Assembly: GCA_963854835.1 (NCBI GenBank)
Contig: OY978529.1
Location: forward strand, 40,110,055 to 40,174,054
Reading direction: 5' to 3'
From: Megamerina dolium
Taxonomy: Eukaryota; Arthropoda; Insecta; Diptera; Megamerinidae
Length of the DNA stretch: 64,000 nt
The position numbers and the translations under genes were made by a program. Numbering within the stretch: position 1 is the first letter of the stretch; each line of letters begins with the position of its first letter. Positions 48,140-60,199 of this stretch are shown here, one piece after another. The notes beneath the pieces were generated by a model. The model saw only the letters and a list, made by a program, of their open reading frames with translations, was not told the origin of the DNA and ran no database searches.

Positions 48140-49170
48140 ACAAAAAAAAAAAATTTCGTATAACTTCTAATAATATTTTTATAAATATTTTTATATAGTA
48201 TAGTATGATTTTTTTTTTTTACTAGCATTTATTAATAGGTACAATTTAAATGTCACTTAAGGCTAAAAATAGACACAAACAAATCAACATCAAAATTAAA
48301 TAAAATAAAATCAAGTGGCATACAAGTATAGTCGTACATAATGAATTAGTATTCTTCAATTGCTATTTATTAAATGATTCTTAAAATTTATAGAGCTATA
48401 CAGCAATTTAATTAGTTCTGAAGTGGTAATAAATGAGACACATACACACACACACACAAATGTATTTAAAAATATATACAAAGAGTAATTAATTAATTAA
48501 TTTAAATTCGTGTTAATTTTCAATAAAATGTTTCACATTGCGGTAAACAAAAATAAAAACAGCAACCGAGACAACTGGAGCAGTTGGAGAAATTGTGAAT
48601 TGTGATAATTTCAAAAATATATAGGTATATAACATATATGGTATATGAAGCCAAGCAACATATATTCAATATGAGAAAAGTAACGAATAAAATTTTATCA
48701 TCACCATCAACAGCAAAATGTATCTGTCTAGTGTCAATTGATGACATATTTGTTAATTATTGTACTATATTATATTAATGCTATGTACATTAGGGTTGAT
48801 CAAATTTTTTGCCTACAATTGGTTTAGCAAAAAAGAATTTAGCGTTGATTTAAAGTATATTTGCCAAACGACAGATTTGCATTCAACGACCCAAAATCGT
48901 TAGAATATGACTATTCTGTTTCGGTGGATATCATAATTCAATTAATTAGAACTCTGATCCAAAATATGATAAAGAGAGCTCATTATGGGAATCTCAAATT
49001 TATATGTTTAGCATCTTTTTGTAAATTGCTTGTTTATCAAAATTTATACAAAAAATTATTGATCGAAATTACTAATTAATTGCTAACCATTTAAGTAAAA
49101 TTATTATATGTGCACGAAAAAGCAGATTTTTTGTTAATGAAATGGACAAGATATTTATAACATATTTATA
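48140..49170. other. AT-rich non-coding DNA
   Basis: Contains a TTAGGGTTGATC start-like motif (48790-48801) and a short family C fragment (CAACGACCCAAAATCGTTAG, 48877-48930). The Cys-rich hydrophobic minus-strand frame at 48520-48747 lacks support as a gene. Confidence 0.45.
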
Positions 49171-49177
49171 GCATATT

Positions 49178-49467
49178 TTAAAACATTTGATCCCAAATCA
49201 CAATTAGCATGGGTTTTAAAGCAGTACGATGTTCCGATTGATATTTTATTGTGATATTTCGCTGCGTATCGTTGGAAAAAAATATATAGAAATTCGAATC
49301 CGTTTTCCAAGGATTACCCTTCATTTGATAATAGTGTGATGGATCCATTGGTGCAATGGATTCGGAAAATACTTGCCATTCGTCTTCATTTGGGGTATAT
49401 AATCTGTTTCTTGTAATCCCGGAAATTTCGTCATACCGTATTACTGAACTTGAACTTGTTTTTTGAA
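49178..49467 (-). CDS. Probable terminal coding exon, no ATG, unknown protein
   Basis: On the minus strand a strong acceptor (TTTTTTAATTTTTAG|TTCAAAA, AG at 49468-49469) opens a frame of about 96 codons with no stop until TAA at 49178-49180. The product includes RYDEISGITRNRLYTPNED, EWQVFSESIAPMDPSHYY, KGNPWKTDSNFYIFFSND and ALKPMLIVIWDQMF. It is balanced, with Trp, Tyr, Pro and charged residues like a folded domain, and unlike the low-complexity products of random frames here. The first two bases complete a codon begun in an upstream exon, which I did not find. No canonical AATAAA is seen close downstream. The family is not recognised. It could be a host gene end or part of an uncatalogued transposon. 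Confidence 0.5.
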
Positions 49468-49525
49468 CTAAAAATTAAAAAATATTACAAAATCAGTTTT
49501 TGTAATAATTTTATTTTATTGACAG

Positions 49526-49721
49526 TGTTAATTTGTATGAAAATATGAATAATAAGCATGTTTTTCCTACTCCAACAAATACATGTTGTCGATTTTTAAC
49601 CAACATTCCAAACCAAATTAAATTACCCCTTGTAATTAGTTATTTGAATGAGTTACAAAATAATAATTGTTATTTAACCAAAAAAAAATATTCAACATAT
49701 TTGAAAAGGAATTGGTCATAA
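49526..49721 (+). CDS. Possible terminal exon on the opposite strand
   Basis: A plus-strand acceptor (TTTTATTTTATTGACAG|TG) opens 64 codons to TAA at 49719-49721. The product includes VNLYENMNNKHVFPTPTNTC, FLTNIPNQIKLPLVISYLNE and YLTKKKYSTYLKRNWS. The family is not recognised. It lies only 58 bp from the minus-strand exon at 49178-49467, so if both were real each would sit in or next to the other's intron. That makes one of them doubtful. Confidence 0.3.
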
Positions 49722-50717
49722 AACTACCTCCAAATAATACTGGGTTTTTTTCTATAATTTTTAAACATAATTATTTGAATAAATGAACTCAATTGCCTGA
49801 AAGTGGTTAATAACTAGTTTAAATTTAATGAACTGTGAAATCCGACAGATTTTTCACATAATCCTAATGAATCTCACTTAAATTTGATTCTAAGGTCTGT
49901 CAGATTATTTACCAACCATATGACTGGTCATTTCACTACTAACATTTTTACAGAGAATAATGTCATAAGGCTATAAACACGCAGGTATGTATGCACGTAT
50001 ATACTACATCATATGCTATGTATGTAGGTAAAGAACACCAACAAACAATTGCGTTAATTTTAATTTGAATGAAAGAATGTTTGCATGCAATACAAAAATT
50101 GAATTGAAATAATTTCATTAAATAATGTTTCACCATTGTGTTTTGAACGCAAGTATATAAGTAGTATTGTACGCATATATGTGTTTGTACATATATTTAA
50201 ATATGACCACCAATCGCCATCCATCATTCACCAATGTGACAGCAGTATTCAACGGCGGCAGTAGTCACACCTACTCACTATTAATTTAAATTTACATATA
50301 CACATGCAGGCCCATTCAAACACTGTGAAAATAATAAATATCATTTCTTCTTAGTGTCGTGTATGTATGAGTATAGTTTTGTTGCTGCTGCAATACATAC
50401 ATAGGACTTACAATTGTTGCAATTGTTTGTCATTGTCAACGTTTGTTATTGTTGTTGCGGTGTTAAATGTCACAATAACGTTGTTGAGGCCACTCAGGTT
50501 CAGTATTTGTTTGTGTGTGCGAGTGTGTTTGTGTGCATATGTTCATTATGTACAATTTGGAAATAACGCCAGTTTGACATTTTTTAATTTGCCATTTTTG
50601 AATATGCTATACTATACTAGTGGGTAGTATAGCGGTAGTAGTAATTGTTGTTATTGTTACACTTGCATATTGAGAAGAATTCATTAACAATGAAAAATAA
50701 ATATTAAATAAATTCAT

Positions 50718-50738
50718 ACACACACACACACACACACA
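50718..50738. repeat. (CA)n microsatellite
   Basis: A perfect CA dinucleotide run. Confidence 0.95.
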
Positions 50739-51016
50739 TGTAGTTTATTTACAGCATGGCTTATTAACGCCAATACATATGCGTGCATGTCAATACAAAT
50801 AAAAATACCAAACCAAAAAAAAAAAAAAAACCAATTCGAACAAATACATCATCAGTATTCATACACACACACACACATTCACAAAACAACATTCAGTCAA
50901 TCATTTTTTACATAGGTTTGCATATTTGCGTGCGTGCGCTTCAATGACATGTGGGAATTAAAATTTTAATAATTTATTATTTGGTTTATTATTTGGTTAT
51001 TTTTACTGTGGCCGCC

Positions 51017-51037
51017 GTTGTTGTTGTTGTTGTTGTT
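51017..51037. repeat. (GTT)n microsatellite
   Basis: Seven GTT units, followed by ATT-rich trinucleotide sequence. Confidence 0.95.
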
Positions 51038-51239
51038 ATCATAATTATTATTATTATTTTTATTATTATTAATACATATTATTATTCTCATTGTTGTTTG
51101 CTATTGTAACGAATAAATTGCAGTTAATTAAATCTTAACACCTGACAACAGTTTGTGTGAAATAACAAGAGCGAACAAAAATCGTTGACAAATATCAAAA
51201 ATATGTTCATATATTCATAGATACAGGGACCAAGTTGAT

Positions 51240-52800
51240 GATATTTTTGAAATTTCTAATACCCCAGTAGGAAAAAGTAGCTTTGCTAACAAATTAAGAA
51301 GAAATTTGTAACCAATTTAAATTTTTGGTAATATTTTCCATTTCACAATAATCGGGAATTATATGTTTAAAGAAAAATATTATTTCAAACAAAGTTCGAA
51401 ATTTTTACGATCGTAAAACTATTCCCATACAAAGTTTAAGATTTCTTACTGAAAATCAACAAATTTGTATGGAATATACCATCATTTGTCAATATAATTC
51501 ACAAATAAGGGTTTTTCATCAAAATAATACTGCACACAGAATTTTGAGTTTTTCCGATTGTATAAAGATATAGTCTCTATACAAAAAAGTCAGTTTTCAA
51601 ACGTATGTTAACATTATTTCTTAATATGTTAATTTCAAATTTTGGAAATCTTAAAATTTTGCACAAATAATACTCCACACAAAAGTACAAATTTTTATAA
51701 TTATAAATAAACAAGTATTCATACAAAATAAGCAGTTTTTTAACAAAAATTTTACGAATTTATACGAAAGGTACCATTATTCTTATTTTTTCATTAAAAA
51801 AATTAAAACTCTACATAAACTTTGAGGCCATTTAGTTCAAAAATTATCATAATCCTCATACAAAAGTTTAAGTTTTTGAATAAAAATCGACAAATCTCTA
51901 TGGAAGATATCACTAGTTTTTAATGTATCACTCTAAATTTTCGAAAATCTAATTTTTCCAACAAAATAATAATCTACACAAAATTTGAGACCATTCATTT
52001 CTTAAATGAACATAGTCCCGATACAAAGTGTAAGGTTTTTAAACAAAAATCGAAAATTTTTGTATAGAAGATACCCTTATTTGTCAATGTATCATTCTGA
52101 AACTTTAAAAATCTTAGTTTTAAATCAATCTAACACTCCACAATAAAACTTTGCGATTATAAGTAAACATTGTTCTCATATAAAATATAATGTATAAAAC
52201 AAAAATCAAATTTGTGGGAATGAAACAATTGTTTAATAATCCATCATAATTAAACCCTAGGCATCTTATTTTTTCACTAAAATAACATTTCAGAACAAGT
52301 TTTAAATCATTAAATTTATAAATAAACATAGTCCTCATACAAAAGTTAAAAATTTGTATGCAAAAATCATCATATTTGTATGGAAGATACCATTATTTTT
52401 CAATACATTATCTTCAAACTTTGTACATCTTGTTTTTTCTTTAAATTAATATTCTGTACAAAATTTTAAGTCATTCTGTTCATAAATAAATATAGTCCTC
52501 ATACAAAAATTCCATTTTTTAAAGCAAAAATCATCAAATTTGTATGGAAGGTAACATTACTTTCCAATGTATCCTGATGTAACTTCATATTTTTTCATCA
52601 AAATACTACTGCACACATAATTTGAAGTCATAGTCCTTATTCAAAGTATTTTTAAACAAAAAATCATCAATTTTATATAGAAGGTTATATTATTTTCCAA
52701 TGAATTATTCTCCAAATTTTAGAATTTATTTTCTGCTCCAAAGTGTTACAGAATTTAGTCATTTCATTTATAAATATTGTACCTATACATAACCAATATG
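51240..52800 (+). repeat. Family D diverged tandem array, about ten units
   Basis: Direct units of about 150 bp, each with TCCTCATACAAAAGTT-like, AAAAATCGACAAATTTGTATGG-like, AGATACCATTATTTTTCAATG-like and ATTTTTTCATCAAAAT-like segments. The CATACAAA-type anchor recurs near 51427, 51579, 51720, 51858, 52018, 52175, 52335, 52498, 52630 and 52783. All units have the same orientation and there are no other gene signals. Confidence 0.88.
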
Positions 52801-52809
52801 GATTGAAAT

Positions 52810-53860
52810 CATAATCATCCTTCTTGAATAAAGTAATCATTTTAAAGTTTATAAAACACAGAGAATATTGTTTTATTTCAAACAAACATATGTGATTTTA
52901 TTTTGGGGCACATATATAGTACTATGTATGTATATTTCACTGACTCAAATCTTAACATTAACATACAATACACGTATCAAACGGAGGCTCATACATACAA
53001 TGCATATGTATCTCCGTATATAATTCGGATGAGATAATCCAAAATAATCAGAATACATATCAAGTATATGTCGCATTGTAAAATGTTACATTTATTTATC
53101 CCAGCAAACAAATAAACACTCTCAACAAATACACTATGAGAAATATTGTATGATGGAAGAAAAGCCACACCGAAAGTAATTCTAAATATGACTCTTCTAA
53201 CCGGGGTAGAAAATATCCCGGTGTGTGCTTACATGTTGGTTTGATGGGATCTCTTTGTGACGCTTTTAGAAAGTTAAAATTATACTATGATTGCATTACG
53301 TATTCATTTGGTAGTGTATTTCTAAATACATTTTATAAATGATAAAATCTAATTTATATAAAAGATTTTCAACACTCTAATGCCATGTTAATATAACATT
53401 TGCTGCAAATCTTTTACATTCAAATATACTAGGTAGGTGCACAGATTATTTATATTTGTGAATGTACTTTTTAATACGTACACATATGTGCCTATGATAA
53501 ATTTAGATTTTAATTTTTAGAAATTTTTGTTGGAAATTTCTATTTTTAAATTTATTTTATTAAAAACAAAATTGCAATTTCTGTTTAAGAACATTGTGCG
53601 CGTCATAATATTGGTCACGCTGTGTGCCTTATCGCTGAGTGATGGAATGATTTTTCATAGAATTTTTATTATATAGTATATATATTATACACTTGATTAT
53701 AAATAATAATGGAACCATTAAAATATTGTAGCAATTCCATGCACTGTGAAAATACACTTAATACTAATAAATGGAAGATAACAAAATCATGAATTAATTA
53801 TAATAAGAATAATACATGACTGTGGCGAGAATTTATGCAAAATTTCCAAACCACCAAAAC
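52810..53860. other. AT-rich non-coding DNA
   Basis: No gene or repeat family recognised. Confidence 0.5.
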
Positions 53861-53871
53861 AATTTCAACAG

Positions 53872-53943
53872 TCCTCGATAGTATAGTGGTTAGTATCCCC
53901 GCCTGTCACGCGGGAGACCGGGGTTCAATTCCCCGTCGGGGAG
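53872..53943 (+). tRNA. tRNA-Asp (anticodon GUC)
   Basis: 72 nt, complete cloverleaf. The acceptor TCCTCGA pairs with TCGGGGA and the discriminator is G. Box A is TAGTATAGTGG; the anticodon stem is CCCGC/GCGGG with loop CTGTCAC and GTC at 53905-53907; box B is GGTTCAATTCC. A T9 terminator lies at 53967-53975. A jockey-like LINE has inserted about 70 bp downstream, just past the terminator. Confidence 0.98.
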
Positions 53944-54012
53944 TTACATATGACTAAAAGTATGAATTTTTTTTTCCTAAGATTTTTTGGCAATGAAATT
54001 TAATTAGAACTT

Positions 54013-54533
54013 TTTTTTTTTTTATTATACATTTTCTTTATTTATTGAATCTATTCCTAAAGAATCTAACAATAAGTTTCAAAATCTTAATCTAATTCAA
54101 CAACAGTAGCTCCTTATTATCTAGAGCAATGTTTTTTGTACGATGCTCTTCTTTTTATTGGAAGGCTGGCAGGTCCTTTCTTCGAAGGCGCGAAGTATAG
54201 CAGGTATTGAGCAAGGTTCTTGCTAGTGTGTTTGGATATCTTTGTAATCTTCTAGTATATTTTTGTCTAGTGTTTTTAACTTCAATTTCTACCATTGGGA
54301 TATTTAAGTCATTGTGTATACATTCATTTCTAATATACCATGATGCACCAGTTATCATCTTTAACATTTTAGACTGAGATCTCTGTATGATTTCAATATT
54401 GCTATTACTAGTGTTCCCCCATAATTGAATTCCGTAACTCCAAATTGGCTTTATTATGCTGTTGTACAGTAGGACCTTGTATTTCAAGTTTAATGGTGAT
54501 CTGAAATTGATGAGCCAGTGCAGACTTAAAAAC
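54013..54533 (-). mobile_element. Jockey-like LINE, 5'-truncated, with target-site duplication
   Basis: The minus strand encodes LKYKVLLYNSIIKPIWSYGI, IEIIQRSQSKMLKMITGASW, RNECIHNDLNIPMVEIEV and RLRRKDLPAFQ with a stop at 54155-54157. A 3' UTR with TTCAATAAATAAAG and an A-tail end at about 54013. TTAGAACTT at 54004-54012 and 54534-54542 is a direct repeat fitting the target-site duplication. It belongs to the same clade as 47566-48133 but a different family: the proteins align with many substitutions. Confidence 0.92.
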
Positions 54534-55029
54534 TTAGAACTTAACTTAAAAATTTTTATTAAAAAGCGAAAAGGCGGATATTTTATATTTTATATAAACA
54601 AAAAAGAAAAGTAGAGGCCAACGTTGGTAAACGTTTTAAAGTCAAGAGAATACGCTATGCCGATAAATCTATTGAGTGGGATTTTCGACATTATTATACA
54701 ATTCTTAATAATGAATAATTATTTTGCAAACATATTTTTCCATAAAGGCTTTGGATGTCCCGAAAGAGAGCCTAAAAACATAATTGCAAGAGACGTTCTA
54801 TGTTTCCTTCCAAGAGCATGATTTCCTTTGCGGCATGTGTCACACGTTGTTGGAAGTTTCTATGATTAAATTTGAATACAAATTGTATGTTATTAAAGCA
54901 GTCAGAAAATTTTAACAAAAACTAAAATTGTATTCAAAAACATCTTTCCAACAAAAGCTTTGCGCTGATCGGGGCACTGATACCCATAAAATTATAAAGT
55001 GAACCTTAGAGTTTGGTTTTGAAGAAAAT

Positions 55030-56010
55030 GACAAGACACAGGTTTGTTTGTTTTTTATCTCAAATTTTAGTTCGGGGACCCAGAAAATCGTCTAACTATC
55101 ACTTTTCGTGAATGCAACGTTAGTTTTCCCAAGGTAATTTCGTCGTTTTGTGGCGGACATTTAATTTTTTACGATTATAATCACAAATTTTAAGTTCTTT
55201 AACCCAAAACAATCCCTCACTATTACTTTTGATAAGTGTAACAACAATTTTTCCAAAGAATGTCCGCCATTTCGTGACACTCATTTAATTTTTACAATTT
55301 TAACCTCAAATATGAATTCCTGAATCCCAAAAACCGCCTAACTAATAGTTTTCGTGAATGTAACATCAGTTTGCCTAAAATAAGTTCGCCTTTTTGTAGT
55401 CGTAATTTTATTTTTTACAATTTTCACGTCAAATTTTACATACATTAAACACAAAAACCTAGATAATATTATTTTTGGTGGACGTAACGTCATTTTTTTA
55501 GAAATATGTTCGCACTTTATGACAGTTATTACATTTTTCACAATTTTGATCTGAAATTTGGATTTCCTTGACCCCAAAAAACCCTCTCTATTTTACTTTT
55601 CGTAAATATAACATCAGTTTACCTAAAGTAAGTACTCCATTTTGTGACGGCTTTTTAATATTTTATCATTTTCACCACAAGTTTGAATTACTTGACCCCG
55701 AAAATTGCCTCGCTACTAATTTTCATAACAGTAACGTCCGTTTTTCCAAATTCGATCCATTATTTTGGGACGCCCATTTAATTTTTTTCAACTTTAACCT
55801 GAAATTTGAATTTCTTGGCCTCGAAAATCCTCTCATTGCCACTTTTAGTGCAAGTAACGTCAGTTTTTTTAAAGTGAGTCAGTCGTTTTTTGGCGGTCGT
55901 TTAATTTTCGTAAAAATAACATTAGTATTTCCATCACGACTTTGTAATGGATATTTAATTTAATACAATTTTGACCTTAGGTTTGAATTCCTTGTTCCCG
56001 AAAACATATA
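55030..56010 (+). repeat. Family E tandem array, 123-124 bp period
   Basis: Eight units anchored by GACC(C/A)(C/A)GAAAA-like motifs at 55077, 55201, 55323, 55447, 55570, 55694, 55817 and 55994. The spacing is 122-124 except the last (177, an extra partial unit). Each has ACTTTTCGTGAATGTAACGT-like, CAGTTTTTCCAAAGTAA-like, TTTTGTGGCGG-like and TTTAATTTTTTACAATTTT-like segments. Because 123 is divisible by three, a frame stays open over three units (55568-55963) with a 41-residue period; this looks like a by-product. Confidence 0.92.
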
Positions 56011-56019
56011 CGTTTTGTT

Positions 56020-57695
56020 TTATAAGAATGATTGCTCAATATTATAATCTCTCTCTTCCAGCTCAATTTTTTCGACCACTGTGCATTATTTAGCTGATAT
56101 TTTCTAGCAATTGCTTTGACTGTAAATTTGTATAAAAATTGTTCAAAAATCATGCCTATCGAATCATCTATCGAATTTTTTTTTTTTTTTTTTTTGGCCC
56201 AAAAAATGGCTTGATTTTTATTTTCAATCAAAATAAAATTATTTAAAAATCATTATTAATTTTATCTAACATTTTAAAAAATTCAAATCAATATTGATTC
56301 TCATAAAACAAGCATTTTAGTCATCTCCGATTTAGCCTTACAAAATCCCTTGAAATTGTGTTTAAATCACTTTAAAAAAAACACAAAAAATTCAAGAAAG
56401 TTAATCAAAAATACAATTTTTCAAGAAATCTTATTCGATACACAGATATGAGTATATGCAATCAATCCTATCTACGCTTAGAGCTCAACATAGATAAGAG
56501 ATATAAAAAAAGAAGAAAATTGCAACTGATTGCGTATGCCTTAAGAGACTTTAATTGACTATGCATATTTATGTATAGCAAATCAGGAAAATATAAACAA
56601 ACAAAAAATATGTATAAGTCACTAACCAGCCTTTGTCATCAGCATCTTTGTTGACGACAACAAGAAATACATGCACACACAACTATACGATATAAGAGTA
56701 TGTGTCCTAACACGTACGTGCCGTTTCATTTTAACGATGCTATTATACCATAAACAAACACGCACCAACGTGCACGTTCATCCATAATGGAAAAAGGATA
56801 TTTTTTACTATTTACAAAAACAAAAGAGGACAATACAATCACATACATGTTAGTCCCGCTTACATACGTATGCTGCGTATCAGTAAATGACCAGTGGAAA
56901 AGTGAATAAAACTTTGTACTTTGAGGATAAATTTCAAAAAAATTTTATTAAAAATAAGTGACACTTTTATACTTACATTACCCTGTAAACGAGCCGGTGG
57001 AGAGTATAGAAATGTTAATAATTGCTTTGCTATTACTTATAAAATGTCTATGCTCACCAGTAATATGAATATGTCATGCATCAAAATCCTCTGACAACAC
57101 AATACAATATTTCATCGAAGCATTGAACATCTTCCATATGAAAGTTTTTCTACTGGGGTTATGTGAATAAAAATTCTATACGATTTTCTACAATAAGCTT
57201 TCGATTAACTTGTTGTTGATATTAATATTGTTATTTTACTGCTTCTACACATTTTCTTCTCATACTTCTTTGTCGTATTTTTTGCCACCATTGTTTTCCT
57301 CTTTTTTTTTTGCCATACTATGGCTCATCCATACTATTCTTTAGAAGGCGTCAGGGATCATTTATATCAGCAGAAGGTGTCCTTCACCATTGCTTTTCAA
57401 AAGACATACAGACATATACATAGTACTTACTACTACTACAATATATAGTATAATTAAGCAGCTTTAGGATATATAACTGGATACTTACTGTTGCTGACAT
57501 TTTTTTCTTTATACTCGTATACTTTTTCGATTAACTAGTATATTTGTGAGCCATACCACGTACATACGAGTATGTAGGTAGATATTGAATTTCAAAGATT
57601 TAACTACATGTATATAGACGTATTATATGGGCGTGTTTCTAATAATAATAATAAAACCACACATATGCACGACTCTATGCACATTCGTATGTATG
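56020..57695. other. AT-rich non-coding DNA
   Basis: A-rich and T-rich tracts and CATACA/TACATA repeats. No gene recognised. Confidence 0.5.
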
Positions 57696-57700
57696 AGTGA

Positions 57701-58420
57701 TTACATGGGTGGTCCATGTCAAACGAAAAAAATCCATTAAGTTGTCAATTAAAATGTTTTATCCTCTAAACGATTTCAATTTAGTTTGGTACATTTATAA
57801 GTATAGGGTTATTTATTGTATTGGGGAGAAAGTATCGGGCATTTTGTGCATGTCGGTGTATACAATTATTGCTATTTATAATTTACGACACTCTATCATA
57901 TCAAGAATAAAAGCAAAGATATTAATTATCGGCGAAAATTTTATGTGGAAGAGGCACCCTGCTTCTTCGGTTAATATATCATCATGCCTAACGGACCACT
58001 TGAGCCTTTTAGAAAGTGTAGTCATATTCATGAGATTTTAGATCGCATCACACTCCGATTTCTTTTTAACCTCAAAAGCATCATTTTCCGATTCAGCGAA
58101 CCAAAATATATAGAATGTGTCTAATTTGATCCATCGGATACCCCGATTTTTTGGTGTCGTGCCGCTGATTACACAGTCTAACAAGCATCGGAACAAGTTG
58201 GATGTCAGTCGAATCAAAATCAGACACACTATGAGTCCTTGGATCCTAAGCCGTAGTGGAATTTCCGCCATCATCCTCAGGTTTTTTTTAGAAGCTTAGG
58301 TCCCACAATAACGAGAAAATATGATGTTTGATGGAGTTCTATGGATTTTTGGTCGCTAATTCAAACCTGTGGTTGAGCTTTTCAACTAAAATCTTCTAAG
58401 GTCAAGAATAAAATAGCAGA
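57701..58420 (+). repeat. Family C repeats behind a GGTGGTCC start
   Basis: TTACATGGGTGGTCC at 57701-57715 resembles the start motif of other arrays. From about 58050 come family C segments: CCGATTTCTTTTTAACCTC, ATTCAGCGAACCAAAATATA, GTGGAATTTCCGCCATCATC and TTCTATGGATTTTTGGTCGC. The 57697-58041 open frame has no recognised family. Confidence 0.55.
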
Positions 58421-58429
58421 AATTAGAAG

Positions 58430-60190
58430 ATTTTGATTTGGAAGTTATGATACATGCACAGTACAAGCAATTTTTGGATCTTCCACCATCCAACTTTCAA
58501 TTTTTATGGCCTATGGCACTCTATTAGTGACGCAAAAATTTACTTCCAAAGAGAATGAATGAAATTTGCTTTATTAAATTTAATCAATCAAATTAGCACA
58601 ACAAACCGCAAAAGTCCACAAAGCGATCAAATAATGCTTCTATGAGAAAAATCTTAACAAATGGGCGGTAAATAATTCGTTTAATGAATATCACTTTGAA
58701 ACCTAATAACTTATTTGTTTTTTTATCAAGGAAAAGGTGTTTTCTTTCATTTTTCATCATTATTCTATTTTTTTTTTTCTTTTTATTAAGCCTAAACATT
58801 ACAAATGGTTTTTGTAGCTTAACTTAAAATCGACCGATATTTTTCCCTCCCCCAGCCAATATATGTACCAATACGAACACAATTCACTTCAGGAGTGACA
58901 TCCAATATTATTCATTTGAAATCAATGCATTCCATTCAGTTCACATACACACTTAGAAACAAGTTGATAAAGTTGCTTCAATAAATAATCAACACGACAC
59001 TATTGAATTTGACAGCTGTCAACATATCATAGTTATGAAATGCATGCTCGCCACGCTTCATGCTCGCTTGATTTATATAGAACAATGGTATAAAGGGGTT
59101 AAATATATAACAAGATCAGAACAAACACATATGTAAGTTAGTTGCTTGTGATTTTCAACTATGTACAATACACATAAATAGGAAGAAGAAATGTTGAATA
59201 AATTTTACTCTTTTACTTAACAAAGACATACATTCATATTACTGTTATTTCTTTTTATTATTATTAATATTGTTATTACTTGTATTATGGCCTTATTTTA
59301 TTTTTTCTTCATCTGTAAACTGTAAAATCATACTTTTGTATATTGTGACAATTAGAAGCAAAATGTTGAGAACGTGATTGAAAGTTTTCATCTGCTGTTG
59401 CTGCTACAGTTCCTGATGATTATGCGCAGCATGTGCGAAAACTGAATTTGTAATCAGTTTTGTTTTCATAATTTTTTTTTTTCTTTCTTCTTTAGTCAAT
59501 TGCCTTAATTGAATTGTCATGTTTGTGTTGAATTACTCTTTACTTACTTTACTGGGGTATAATCTAGCAACCAACTGTACAAATTGTTTTGTTATCCTAT
59601 ATTTTCAAAATTCCAAAATGTGGCCACAAATGCTTAACCAACTGAGAAAGTTGAACACAAATAGTGTTTCATTTAAAAATCTAAGGCATGTATTGTAATA
59701 TTTGTTTAGAATGTGCAACACGACTACAGGATTCAAGGAATTACACTACTCGACAATTTTTTCTCCTTTGCGAGTACCTCAAAAAAAAAGTAAGTTTTCT
59801 AGTTTAACCTTGAGCTGCTGAAAAAGAAACTTGCCTTCATTGATTTCTCCAAAGAAACGTTTCCGAGATATTCGCGAAAAAACGTGATTTTTTGCATTTT
59901 TCTTTTTTTTTTTGGTTAATGCCAAAAATCTCGATAACTATTTATCCATATAAAATGGTTTGCGCTTCATTCGAAAGCCGTGGTCTACTACTTTTTGCCA
60001 ATGTGTCGATTTAATTAAATTTCACTGAATTATGAGCGATGAAATTCGATAAAGTGAGACATTTTTTACATTTTTTGAAAATTACACATTTTCAGTTGCA
60101 ACATTGACATGATAAAAATATTATTTCACATATTTTTTAGATTATAAATGAAAGACAAAAGTAAGGCACACAAATGGTTGGAAACTTCGC
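58430..60190. other. AT-rich non-coding DNA
   Basis: The 59780-60150 part has GCGAAAAAACGTGATTTTTTGC and other TTTTTCG-type sequence like the interior of the 12.6-kb MITE, but no inverted ends were found. No gene recognised. Confidence 0.45.
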
Positions 60191-60199
60191 TAAATTGAT

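Larger units (their letters stand above)
49730..51230. other. AT-rich non-coding DNA with simple repeats
   Basis: Includes (CA)n at 50718-50738, an A-run at about 50817-50830 and (GTT)n at 51017-51037. No gene recognised. Confidence 0.5.

Noticed and set aside
48520..48747. Cys-rich minus-strand frame with hydrophobic segment
   Set aside because: Short, no splice or promoter context, composition as expected from A/T-rich DNA.
55568..55963. 131-codon plus-strand frame with 41-residue period
   Set aside because: It is a by-product of the 123-bp array; no ATG context, no family, and neighbouring units have stops.
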